From Candidatus Hermodarchaeota archaeon (lineage in GTDB: Archaea > Asgardarchaeota > Hermodarchaeia > Hermodarchaeales > Hermodarchaeaceae): 20,929 nucleotides of DNA. Position numbers and translations under genes: made by a program. Shown here piece after piece: positions 1 through 7,951 of this stretch (positions are counted from its first letter, which is position 1; each line of letters begins with the position of its first letter). The DNA is taken from the NCBI GenBank assembly GCA_016840595.1, contig JAEOSA010000011.1, forward strand, positions 1 to 20,929, written 5' to 3'. The notes beneath the pieces are model-generated. The model was not told where the DNA came from. It saw only the letters and a list, made by a program, of their open reading frames with translations, and did not search any database.

Positions 1-1620
1 GATATCATCCCCTACCATCACAATCGATTCATATTTCTCTTGTAATGCCTGGATGACCTTCACCTTATCCGCGGGTAACAACTCTGCATAGACTTCCTCA
101 ATACCCACCTTAGACGCAATAGCCCTGGCTGTTTCTTCATTATCTCCAGTTAACATGACAGGCGAAATCCCCATTTTCTTCAAAATCGAGATTGCTATAA
201 CCGCAGACTGACGCACTACATCTTGAACCGCAATAATACCAATCACTTCGTTTTCTGTGCCTACAAGCACCACCGTTTTGCCCTCTCGTTCAAGTCGATC
301 AATTCGTTCTCGTGAAAAAGCAATCCCCTGGTCAGTGAATAACCGTTCACTTCCCACTAAGAACTCCTCTCCATGGATCGTTCCTGAGACGCCACGACCG
401 GGTATCGCACTAAAATTCTTCACAGGCAGAACTTCCCCGCCGGGGTTTGCAATCTTCTCAACGATTGCCTGGCTAATGGGATGCTCGGAAAACGTTTCTA
501 ATGAAGCTGCAATTTCGAGGACCTCTTTAGTGGATCCATTGACAGAAACAATATCAGTAACCACTAGCTGCCCCTCAGTCAATGTACCAGTTTTATCAAA
601 CGCTACAACTTTCACATTTCCCAATTCCTCGACATAACGGCTCCCCTTAATCAACACACCATTCCTGGTTGCGCTAGTGAGGGCTGACACCATCGCCACA
701 GGAGTTGATATCGCAAAAGCGCAAGGACAAGAGATAACCAAGAGTACAAGTCCTCGGTACACCCATTCAAACCATGGAACACCCAATAACAAAGGAGGAA
801 GTATTGCCACGAGCAGAGCGAGAAGGACAATCGTCGGTGTATAATATTTAGCAACCTTGTCGATGTAATGTTCAGTGGTTGATGTCTCCTTCTGCGCCTC
901 TTCAACCAAAGTCAAGATTTTTGAAAGCACCGTTTTATCAGAAAGCTGCGTAACCCGAACCTCAAGGAAGCCTTCATTATTGATAGTCCCTGCATACACA
1001 TCATCGTTGAATTGTTTCATCACAGGAACAGACTCACCCGTAATCGGTGCTTGATTCACACTCGAAGTTCCGCTACTCACAGCACCATCTAACGGGATTT
1101 TTTCACCCGGACGCACAACCACAATCTCATCGGTTTTAACGTCATGAACATGCACACTAACCTCTTTACCAGCTCGTTTTACCGACGCAATTTCAGGAGC
1201 AAGTTTCATCAGCGATGCAACTGATCGCTGAGCCTTCTCCTTGGCCCTACTTTCGAGGAACTCCGCGATGAAGTATAACATCATCACCGCAGCCCCTTCT
1301 GCTGGATGACCGATGAGAAAACTCGCAACCGCGGCAATGGTCATCAAGAATGCAATGTTTAATCGATGACGGAAGATGAGGCCTGAAATTCCAGCTTTAG
1401 CGATGTAGAATCCAGCAATAGACGCTGTGAAGAAAAATAGTACCAGTGCAAACACTTGGAGACTAAGTAGAAATTCGAAAACAAGACCAATAAAAAAAAG
1501 GATAATAGAAACAAGAATAATGAGAAACCGTTGATCACTCCACAAGGACCCACGGGTTATGACTTGTGAATAATCCACTTCACAAGTGCTACAGGCATTT
1601 TCTTCAATGGGTCCATGCAA
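1..1620 (-). CDS. Heavy-metal P1B-type ATPase (Zn/Cd/Pb-type), C-terminus cut off by window edge
   Basis: Membrane pump that couples ATP hydrolysis to export of soft divalent metals. Read on the minus strand the frame is open from the window edge up to a stop at 1647-1645. Motifs, numbered from the proposed start: CxxC at 10-13, TM6 CPC at 298-300 followed by AISTP, the phosphorylation motif DKTGTLT with Asp342, the P1B hallmark HP at 380-381, and VGDD near 537-539, where most relatives have GDG. The stretch after CPC resembles CadA/ZntA (P1B-2) more than CopA. There is no full N-terminal HMA domain, only a short tail with CSTC. No ATG fits; TTG at 1620 (or 1626) sits behind AAGGGA. The missing end should hold the hinge and last two membrane helices. 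It diverges from nikR, so it may be a nickel-controlled exporter (inference). Confidence 0.9.
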   Translation of the reverse strand, partial: MHGPIEENACSTCEVDYSQVITRGSLWSDQRFLIILVSIILFFIGLVFEFLLSLQVFALVLFFFTASIAGFYIAKAGISGLIFRHRLNIAFLMTIAAVASFLIGHPAEGAAVMMLYFIAEFLESRAKEKAQRSVASLMKLAPEIASVKRAGKEVSVHVHDVKTDEIVVVRPGEKIPLDGAVSSGTSSVNQAPITGESVPVMKQFNDDVYAGTINNEGFLEVRVTQLSDKTVLSKILTLVEEAQKETSTTEHYIDKVAKYYTPTIVLLALLVAILPPLLLGVPWFEWVYRGLVLLVISCPCAFAISTPVAMVSALTSATRNGVLIKGSRYVEELGNVKVVAFDKTGTLTEGQLVVTDIVSVNGSTKEVLEIAASLETFSEHPISQAIVEKIANPGGEVLPVKNFSAIPGRGVSGTIHGEEFLVGSERLFTDQGIAFSRERIDRLEREGKTVVLVGTENEVIGIIAVQDVVRQSAVIAISILKKMGISPVMLTGDNEETARAIASKVGIEEVYAELLPADKVKVIQALQEKYESIVMVGDDI

Positions 1621-1674
1621 ATTCAATCCCTTCAGGTAGTCAGACTATTGTTATTGAGAGAGGAAAGAATTGGA

Positions 1675-1702
1675 CATTTATTAGCCTAATGCTAATCCAA
1701 TG
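1675..1702. promoter_or_regulatory. Dyad in the ATPase/nikR divergent promoter, candidate operator
   Basis: ATTAGC at 1675+5 to 1685 and GCTAAT at 1691-1696 form perfect 6-base inverted arms around a 5-base spacer, flanked by CATT (1675-1678) and AATG (1699-1702). On the minus strand the same stretch holds an AT-rich CTAATAAATG that could be the ATPase TATA box, so a bound regulator would block it. NikR is the obvious candidate, but the motif is not the E. coli NikR consensus, so assignment is inference. Confidence 0.4.
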
Positions 1703-1704
1703 CC

Positions 1705-1722
1705 GATTTATAATAAATTTTA
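1705..1722 (+). promoter_or_regulatory. TATA box of nikR
   Basis: An AT-rich TTTATAATAAA-like element lies about 45 nt before the nikR start, leaving room for a short leader that carries the AAGGTGA Shine-Dalgarno site at 1747-1753. It lies just next to the inverted repeat, so a protein bound there could also affect nikR itself. Confidence 0.5.
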
Positions 1723-1757
1723 TTAATCTCAATGATTTAGTTTATTAAGGTGACCTC

Positions 1758-2165
1758 ATGCCTATCGTCAGCATATCCCTCACTACAGAGTTATTGAAAC
1801 AGTTGGACAAATTCATAAAACAACGAGGATACTCGAGTCGATCAGAAGCAATCCGTGATGCGGTCCGATCCACCATTTCAGAATTTGAGTTGAGCAAATT
1901 TGAGCAAGGTCGAGTAACCGCCACTATCACAGCCATCTCTGTTCATGAATTGCCCGGAGTGGATGAGCGCTTAACTCGACTCCGCCACAATTATAATCAC
2001 ATAGTGTCAGGCAACATGCATCTGCATTTAGGTGAATCCTATTGCCTGGAAGTATTCATCACCGAAGGCGAAGCCGAAACTGTTTTAGAATTCATCAGTC
2101 GCATCCGAGCTATGCGAGGTCTTCACCAAGTCAACTACACGATTATGCCCTTATCAAATGAATAG
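1758..2165 (+). CDS. nikR: Nickel-responsive transcriptional regulator NikR
   Basis: Ribbon-helix-helix DNA-binding protein with a C-terminal ACT-like nickel-sensing domain. The 135 residues match the family length. The RHH part is about residues 1-45 with the conserved SRSEAIRDAVR segment. The four nickel ligands of E. coli NikR (His76, His87, His89, Cys95) align with His77, His88, His90 and Cys96 here, so nickel binding should be intact. ATG at 1758 follows AAGGTGA. It diverges from a P1B metal ATPase, which suggests control of metal efflux rather than the NikABCDE importer that E. coli NikR represses; no nik importer is visible here. The 3' end overlaps the convergent aminotransferase gene by 31 nt. 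Confidence 0.93.
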   Translation: MPIVSISLTTELLKQLDKFIKQRGYSSRSEAIRDAVRSTISEFELSKFEQGRVTATITAISVHELPGVDERLTRLRHNYNHIVSGNMHLHLGESYCLEVFITEGEAETVLEFISRIRAMRGLHQVNYTIMPLSNE

Positions 2166-4111
2166 ACCGCATTCACAATTTTCTTGGTAAAGGCAATCAT
2201 TCGGTTTTGGGTTTGTGTTTTTGGTAAGAAAATGGTCCCGTTATGAGTCCATGCGACTAGCCTGTTTGCACGTGAACTTGGTGCTTGATTGATTAACCTC
2301 AAGATCTGAATGAAGTGATCTACATCATTTTCATTATTTTCTATCCCAAAGCTAACTCGGATTAGCCCAGGTAGTAAAAGATTGGTCAGTTTTGGAAGTA
2401 CAAGAAGGAAAATTCTTGCAGCAAACATTCTGACAGGGTGGATTCTCAAAACGTGTTGGACGAGTAAATGGGCACAGAAACAACCATTCCGAATACCAAT
2501 CCCACCCCATTCAGCTAACTCTTTAGCAACAAGATTATGCGGCACTTTTTTCAAACTAATCACAATTATTCCGCTACGTTGACTGAATCTCGGGGATTTG
2601 GGATTTTTCACTCCAAATATTTCAACATCAGATAACTGGGCAAGGCCTTGAAGCAAACGATGAGTTAACATTCGCTCCCACTCCTCAATCACATTCATAT
2701 CAATTCGTTTCAGAAGGATTAACGCCTTACCCAGAGTGGCTATGCCAACCACATTTTCTTCCCCGGATAACCTAATTTTCGAAACGTCATCAGAATTGTG
2801 ATTGATGAGTTCCTTCTTCACAACAAGAGCACCGCTCCCGAAGGGAGCATACACTTTGTGACCAGAAAAGACAAAGTAATCAATGTCTAGTTCGCTCAAA
2901 GAAATGTGACGATGGGCGACGACTTGTGCTCCGTCAACTAAAAGGCGTGCACCATACTGATGAACAAGCTGGCTAATGGCTTGGATATCGAAAATCGATC
3001 CAAGAACATTGGATGCCCCACTTACAGCTACAATTCGAATCCGTTTCGCACCATACCGGTAGAGCTGATTGTACTCCCGTAAAATACGTTCAAGTTCATC
3101 CAGGTTCAGAAAACCTTCATCATCTATAGAAACCCGACGAACTGAAGCCTCTGAGATGTACCTCCAGGGAAGTTCATTCGAATTGTGTTCCTGCAAAGTT
3201 GTAAGGATTACAGGTGTTGAACCATCATCAGAGTCACGGAAAAGAAATTGTGCTACAATATTGATGGCTTCAGTTGTATTGGAAGTGAATAGAATTTCAT
3301 AATCGTTGAGTGGTGCTCCCAAGAATTCCGCACAAATTTCTTTAACACTAGTAACGACGTCTCGGTGGACATTCTTTGGCTGCCAAAGTACATGTTTTGC
3401 CACACGCCAAATTGGCTCAAAGGTCGGTGTACTAGCAGCATTATCCAAATTACTGTACGGCTGCTCTCCCTCTATAGTTGGCACACGAACATCATGACCA
3501 ACAAGTGACACCCTCAGTTTTTGGAGCAATGCCTTCCCGGAGAATCTTTCCAATTCATCCTTATACAAAATCTCTTGCGCAGTCGAAATCGGACTCCCTT
3601 GCATTTCGAAGGTGTTTCTCCCAAAATGCCTGACTAACTGAAATCCCTTTGCAAGGGCAATAGCATTGACAATACTTGGTGTTCCTGCCTCAAATCTTGC
3701 AGGAGGATTAGCCCAGATGACGGATTTGGAATACACCATATTGACAGTTCCCCCACCCATCTGAAGTAAAGCCCCTTTGGGCAACGCTCTGCGTTCAATA
3801 GCCAGCGCTCCAATCCCCAATGGCAGACCGATATCACGACTGGAAACCCTCTGAATTTGCCTCGATTCGAAATATTGTTCCAGTGAATCCAATCGCATTG
3901 GAGATCCAAACACAATCATATATTGGGCTTTGTCCAAATTCATGTATTCAAGAATAACGTCCCTGGCACTCTCAAATAGAGCCGTAGTCACCATGGAGTT
4001 ATGACCCGAACCGCGATGGACATTGGAATAGGTCTTTAATGTCATGTAGATACTTCTCTCCAATTCCGCAGAGGCTTGAGTGAATACTGAATTCGAACGA
4101 TCTTCAGCCAT
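2135..4111 (-). CDS. Class V aminotransferase / cysteine-desulfurase-like protein with degenerate N-terminal half-copy
   Basis: PLP enzyme of the class V aminotransferase fold, 658 residues against about 400 for SufS/CsdA. Residues ~220-605 form a complete domain: DNAAST near 223, EHNSN with His309, DGAQ with Asp393, FSGHK with the PLP lysine Lys419, a cysteine-desulfurase-like loop with Cys546 (RNGCFCA, compare RTGHHCA of SufS), and IRVSFG near 584. Residues ~28-160 look like a second class V domain with its middle removed: NVHRGSGHNS and the following helix match the family start, and GGGTVN followed by RFEAGTPSIVNAIALAKG matches the part after the lysine, but the His, Asp and Lys region is absent. 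Persulfide-forming desulfurase or related C-S/C-N lyase activity is inferred. The last 50 residues are a unique tail. No Shine-Dalgarno site is evident before ATG 4111. Confidence 0.85.
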   Translation of the reverse strand: MAEDRSNSVFTQASAELERSIYMTLKTYSNVHRGSGHNSMVTTALFESARDVILEYMNLDKAQYMIVFGSPMRLDSLEQYFESRQIQRVSSRDIGLPLGIGALAIERRALPKGALLQMGGGTVNMVYSKSVIWANPPARFEAGTPSIVNAIALAKGFQLVRHFGRNTFEMQGSPISTAQEILYKDELERFSGKALLQKLRVSLVGHDVRVPTIEGEQPYSNLDNAASTPTFEPIWRVAKHVLWQPKNVHRDVVTSVKEICAEFLGAPLNDYEILFTSNTTEAINIVAQFLFRDSDDGSTPVILTTLQEHNSNELPWRYISEASVRRVSIDDEGFLNLDELERILREYNQLYRYGAKRIRIVAVSGASNVLGSIFDIQAISQLVHQYGARLLVDGAQVVAHRHISLSELDIDYFVFSGHKVYAPFGSGALVVKKELINHNSDDVSKIRLSGEENVVGIATLGKALILLKRIDMNVIEEWERMLTHRLLQGLAQLSDVEIFGVKNPKSPRFSQRSGIIVISLKKVPHNLVAKELAEWGGIGIRNGCFCAHLLVQHVLRIHPVRMFAARIFLLVLPKLTNLLLPGLIRVSFGIENNENDVDHFIQILRLINQAPSSRANRLVAWTHNGTIFLPKTQTQNRMIAFTKKIVNAVYSFDKGIIV

Positions 4112-4347
4112 GATGATACAGCACAGTACAATTGGTAGTCATAAGATAGAATTCTAACAAGTACAAATACTCTGAGGAAGGGAAGAATTTGAAACAGCTA
4201 TCTCCTATATATTATCGTGATAAGTAGAAAGAAACATCAATCCTTTTACTTAATTGAACATCTACTAAATACAACGAGTAGAAAATTTACTCAAACAGAA
4301 ACCTAACTGAACATTGCCCCTCGTTAGGCACAACAAAACGAGAGGAG

Positions 4348-4608
4348 CTATTCTTCTTCGAAGAGTTCAACTTTCTTGAGACGAATTTCATCCCGCATAG
4401 GGTTAGCTGCCATTAAGAAGTATTCTCCACCCTCGAGCTTCATCATCTCTCGGATCTGTTTAGGAATGACAACATGATAAGACGAACCATCAGGACGCAT
4501 GTAACCCTTCACAATAATACGTACTTTCTTTCGCACGTGGTGGGGCGGGCGATGATGAACAGTAGGCTCAGGCGGTTCAGTAGGTTTAGGAAGTTTTTCT
4601 TTTGACAT
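4348..4608 (-). CDS. Small AbrB/SpoVT-like DNA-binding protein
   Basis: An 86-residue protein whose C-terminal ~50 residues fit a swapped-hairpin AbrB domain: a strand, then SSYHVVIPKQIREMMKLEGGEYF, the typical turn and helix preceding LxxG, then a final strand. The N-terminal third is proline- and histidine-rich (VHHRPPHHVRKK). ATG 4608 is preferred over ATG 4626 because a TATA box at 4631-4640 is centred 27 nt upstream, which would make the mRNA leaderless. Such proteins act as dimeric transcription factors or as antitoxin-type regulators; no toxin gene is adjacent, so a stand-alone regulator is more likely. Confidence 0.75.
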   Translation of the reverse strand: MSKEKLPKPTEPPEPTVHHRPPHHVRKKVRIIVKGYMRPDGSSYHVVIPKQIREMMKLEGGEYFLMAANPMRDEIRLKKVELFEEE

Positions 4609-4630
4609 TCTAATCACACAACACATTTAT

Positions 4631-4640
4631 GTTAATTATA
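4631..4640 (-). promoter_or_regulatory. TATA box of the AbrB-like gene
   Basis: TATAATTAAC on the minus strand is centred about 27 nt before ATG 4608, the spacing expected when transcription starts at the A of the start codon. Confidence 0.5.
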
Positions 4641-4759
4641 CCCAGTATAATCAGTAGTATCATTATACTCAGTAGATTTTAAATCTTTCCATTCAGAAAA
4701 CCTTCAAAAACCCATAGACCATACACTTCGCCAATACACCACCATAGGAGAGATCCCCC

Positions 4760-5506
4760 ATTCCAATCGAAGCCATCTTCTTTGATCACGGACGCACCCT
4801 CGCAAGCGATTTAGCCATCGAAGAGATGAACCGCGAATTCATCTGGCCCAAACTCCAAGAAATCGGAGTCCAAGGCACTTACGATGATTTCAATGAAGCA
4901 AAGGAACAAGTGCTCGATAAAAGCGAACAAGAGTATATCGCCGCACCCATCAAACCCTTTTCCGAAGTCAAACCCTTCCTGAAATACCTCGTCGACCAGA
5001 TGGGCTTCACGGATTTCACCGTTGAACAACTCCGAGAAATAGAAGGGGAAGGCTGGGAATATATCGGCAAAAAAATCACTTGTTTCCCTGGAACACGTGA
5101 AGCGCTTCAATGGATTCGGAATCAAGAGTTGAAACTAGCGGTTGTTTCCAACTGGTATCAAAAGATGATTGAGAATTATTTACACCAGTTAGAAATTCGA
5201 CATTTCTTTGACACCATTATAACCTCAGAGAAGGCAGGAGCCCTCAAAGCCGATTTGAAACCATTTCAGATGACCCTTGACGAACTTAATGTATTACCAA
5301 ACAGAACCATACATATTGGTGACAACGTTCGCCATGACGGCTCCTGTCGTCAATTGGGCATCAGATACATCTATAGTACATGGCACCTTGCAGAGCATCC
5401 AGAAGAACCTACTCTAGCTGTGTCTGAGAATTTGTATGACTATACTGTAGCGACCTACCCTCAATTAATAGATTTACTTCAGAATATAATTTCAGTTCAA
5501 CAATGA
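4760..5506 (+). CDS. HAD-superfamily hydrolase, apparently starting at ATT
   Basis: Haloacid-dehalogenase-type phosphatase of the soluble C1-cap group. Reading from ATT 4760 gives 248 residues with all four HAD motifs: FFDHGRTL at residues 7-14 (motif I, nucleophile Asp9; Gly stands where many members have the second Asp, as in FDFGGTL variants), VVSN (motif II), the lysine segment ALKADLKP (motif III) and GDNVRHD (motif IV). The first ATG, at 4826, would remove motif I. In-frame upstream codons back to a TAG at 4745 include no ATG, GTG or TTG. A good ribosome site, AGGAGAG at 4746-4752, stands 8-9 nt before ATT. Substrate unknown. The only odd feature is the start codon, or a sequencing error there. 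Confidence 0.85.
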   Translation: MPIEAIFFDHGRTLASDLAIEEMNREFIWPKLQEIGVQGTYDDFNEAKEQVLDKSEQEYIAAPIKPFSEVKPFLKYLVDQMGFTDFTVEQLREIEGEGWEYIGKKITCFPGTREALQWIRNQELKLAVVSNWYQKMIENYLHQLEIRHFFDTIITSEKAGALKADLKPFQMTLDELNVLPNRTIHIGDNVRHDGSCRQLGIRYIYSTWHLAEHPEEPTLAVSENLYDYTVATYPQLIDLLQNIISVQQ

Positions 5507-5582
5507 CCATAGTTCCTAGGGATTTGAAGATTAGATGAATATGTAGACATAGACCTCGTCAATAACATTAGCACTAGCAGGA

Positions 5583-5614
5583 TCAAGCGAATGTCTCCGG
5601 CGTAAACCGCTTGA
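5583..5614. other. Hairpin between convergent genes
   Basis: TCAAGCG (5583-5589) pairs perfectly with CGCTTGA (5608-5614) around an 18-base loop. It sits in the 140-nt gap where the HAD gene and the following minus-strand gene converge, followed by a T-rich stretch. It may help end or stabilise transcripts; archaeal terminators are usually simple T-tracts, so the role is uncertain. Confidence 0.3.
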
Positions 5615-5646
5615 CAATTAGTATGATTTTGAGTTGTTTTCAAATT

Positions 5647-6225
5647 TCAGTTTCGCATTGCCATGATAAAGTAGATGAAGGCAAAGAGCCAGACGATTAC
5701 AAGACCTGTAAGCCAGATTTGATCCCAGACTGAGGGAGAGATCCCGTATCCTAAGTACTGCAATACGAGATTGATTATACCCCAAATCATTATGAGTAAA
5801 CCAGTTGGTGCAGCGATGATGCTAATTTCATCGCGTGTCGTCCAGATAGCATATCCAATAATTATGTAGATAATCATGTAGAATATCCAGAAGAGCCAAT
5901 TGAGTATTAGATTTGCAGTATTGTAATCTAGAAAAGTGAGTAGTATTCCATATAAAACACCAAGCAGATTCATTATTACGAGTATCTCCATGACAAGATA
6001 GAGTATCACTGCAATAAGAAGGAACTTCATTCCAGTTTCACGGTAAAGGGCGAGTATTCCAATAACTACTAGGATACTTCCGAGAACAACAGTCCAGCTT
6101 ACAATTTCACTGATATAAAGAGATAGTAGCATCGCATAAAGCATGTATGCATTTATCATTACAAGAATTAGGCTTCCGATGGCACCAAGTCCAAAGAGAA
6201 TGTTATTTGTAGAATCCTTTCCCAT
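5647..6225 (-). CDS. Six-helix membrane protein of unknown function
   Basis: I do not recognise this 192-residue protein. It is almost entirely hydrophobic, with about six membrane segments (near residues 10-30, 40-60, 65-90, 105-125, 135-158 and 168-190), short polar loops and few charged residues. ATG 6225 follows a very strong Shine-Dalgarno site, GAGGTGATC, at the usual distance. A TTTTATA element about 65 nt upstream suggests its own promoter, separate from the acyl-CoA ligase gene 118 nt upstream on the same strand. No transport or enzyme motif is visible. Confidence 0.8.
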   Translation of the reverse strand: MGKDSTNNILFGLGAIGSLILVMINAYMLYAMLLSLYISEIVSWTVVLGSILVVIGILALYRETGMKFLLIAVILYLVMEILVIMNLLGVLYGILLTFLDYNTANLILNWLFWIFYMIIYIIIGYAIWTTRDEISIIAAPTGLLIMIWGIINLVLQYLGYGISPSVWDQIWLTGLVIVWLFAFIYFIMAMRN

Positions 6226-6343
6226 AAGATGATCACCTCAAAACGAATTGAATGGTTCTTGAGGGAGAATCTCTTGAGATGAACTTCTATAAAATCCTTT
6301 GAGGAAAACATATGCCATCGTACCCATTGATATTTTGAAAAGT

Positions 6344-7903
6344 TCAGTCTGACGGATTTGTACCCTTCAATTTTGTAGCTTCTTCTTCGCGGAGTGGAGC
6401 TTTCATGATTTTTCCAGTAGGATTCTTGGGTAGTTCTGAGCGAAACTCGACATATTGAGGGACTTTAAAATCTGCGAGATTTTCTCGGCAATGTTGAAGG
6501 ATTTGGTCCTCTGATGCGGTGTGGTCTTTTTTCATCACGATGAAGGCTTTGGGAACTTCACCATAGATTTTATCATACACGCCGATAACCGCGGCTTCTG
6601 TGACCCCCGGGTGGGCATAGAGCACTTCTTCGACTTCTCTTGGATAGATGTTCTCACCCCCGCGAATAATCAGATCCTTCTTCCGACCTACAATGTAGAA
6701 GAAGCCATCGTCATCCACGTAACCCAGGTCTCCGGTATATAACCATCCATCTTTGAGAGTCTCAGCGTTTGCTTCAGGGTTCTTGAAGTAACCTTTCATG
6801 ACGTTATCGCCTTTGCAGAGGATTTCACCCGTTTCCCTGGCTGGCATTTCATTCCCGGAATCATCGACGATTTTCATTTCGGTATCGGGTAGTGCAACGC
6901 CAATGCTGCCAACTTTGCGTTTATCTTCGGTTTCTGTAGGGAGCGGGTTACAGGAGGAAGCACAGGTTCCTTCGGTGAGTCCGTATCCTTCGACAACGTT
7001 ACACTTGAAGGTGGATTCAAACGCTTTCATCACTTCAATAGGGAGGGGTGCTGCACCACAAATAACCCATTTTATTGAAGACAAGTCTAACCCTTCATAG
7101 GGCATTCGTAGGAGGATGGAAAGAATGGTTGGAACAGCACTAAAGGTGGTGGCACGATATTTTGCAACGGTTTCCCAATGGGTCTTAGCGGAAAATCCAG
7201 AGGTGAGGATGGTACTTGCTCCAAGTGTGAGGGGAGACATGATGGTGACTATCTGAGCATTCACATGGAAGAGGGGTAAGATGAGCATGAATCGATGATC
7301 TTCACTAGCGTCTATATTCAGATGGCCGATGATCATCTCTGCGTTCCGTTTGATGTTGAAATGGGTCTGCAATACCCCCTTTGGAAATCCAGTGGTTCCA
7401 GATGTATACAGAATGGCAGCGGGATCCTCTTTTTCATCAATGGTCACGGATCGTGGCGCAGTTGCTGTTGATTTTTCCATCAGGTCGTGATAATTAAGAG
7501 AACCTTCAGTAGGTTCACCAATGACGATAACATGTTCTAAACAGGGGAGATCATTTCGTATGGCATTCACAATTTCCATAAAACGTGGAATCGTCACGAG
7601 GATTTTAGCCTCTGAATGTCCGACAACAAATTTAATTTCTCGCGCTTTGAACAAGGCATTTACTGGTCCAACAATTGCCCCAAGTTTGGGAAGCCCCAAA
7701 TAGAGGTAGACATATTCTGGCATATTAGGAAGTAAAACGCTGACAACATCTCCCTTGCGAATGCCCAAGTCATGGAGCATATTTGCAATTTTATTGGTGA
7801 TTTCATTTAATTGAGCATAAGTCACCGTGTCATCTTGCCAGTACAGGAAGATTTTCTCTGGATACTGTTGAGCTTGTTTTTCAACCAAATTTCCTAGAGT
7901 CAT
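6344..7903 (-). CDS. AMP-forming acyl-CoA ligase (FadD-like)
   Basis: Activates a carboxylic acid through an acyl-adenylate to its CoA thioester. The 519 residues carry all ANL-superfamily signatures: the P-loop YTSGTTGFPKG at 166-176, YGLTEG at 307-312, YTGD at 389-392, the hinge GRKKD near 406 followed by GGENIYPREVEE, and the catalytic lysine in NPTGKIMK (Lys498). ATG 7903 is chosen because GGAGGAAGG precedes it directly; an upstream TTG at 7918 lies inside that ribosome site. It is last in the eight-gene run, 48 nt after a DUF35 gene, so it probably supplies the CoA substrate for the thiolase-like proteins. The acid cannot be read from the sequence; medium- or long-chain and aryl acids are all possible. 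Confidence 0.92.
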   Translation of the reverse strand: MTLGNLVEKQAQQYPEKIFLYWQDDTVTYAQLNEITNKIANMLHDLGIRKGDVVSVLLPNMPEYVYLYLGLPKLGAIVGPVNALFKAREIKFVVGHSEAKILVTIPRFMEIVNAIRNDLPCLEHVIVIGEPTEGSLNYHDLMEKSTATAPRSVTIDEKEDPAAILYTSGTTGFPKGVLQTHFNIKRNAEMIIGHLNIDASEDHRFMLILPLFHVNAQIVTIMSPLTLGASTILTSGFSAKTHWETVAKYRATTFSAVPTILSILLRMPYEGLDLSSIKWVICGAAPLPIEVMKAFESTFKCNVVEGYGLTEGTCASSCNPLPTETEDKRKVGSIGVALPDTEMKIVDDSGNEMPARETGEILCKGDNVMKGYFKNPEANAETLKDGWLYTGDLGYVDDDGFFYIVGRKKDLIIRGGENIYPREVEEVLYAHPGVTEAAVIGVYDKIYGEVPKAFIVMKKDHTASEDQILQHCRENLADFKVPQYVEFRSELPKNPTGKIMKAPLREEEATKLKGTNPSD

Positions 7904-7951
7904 AATTCCTTCCTCCAAATGCAGTTATGGATTGGATGATTATCAAGTATA

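Noticed and set aside
257..637. Open frame on the plus strand, 126 codons
   Set aside because: Lies wholly antisense to the P1B ATPase, whose motifs (DKTGTLT, HP) are encoded on the other strand; the translation is serine-rich with no domain.
7904..7918. TTG start for the acyl-CoA ligase
   Set aside because: The TTG overlaps the GGAGGAAGG ribosome site that serves ATG 7903.
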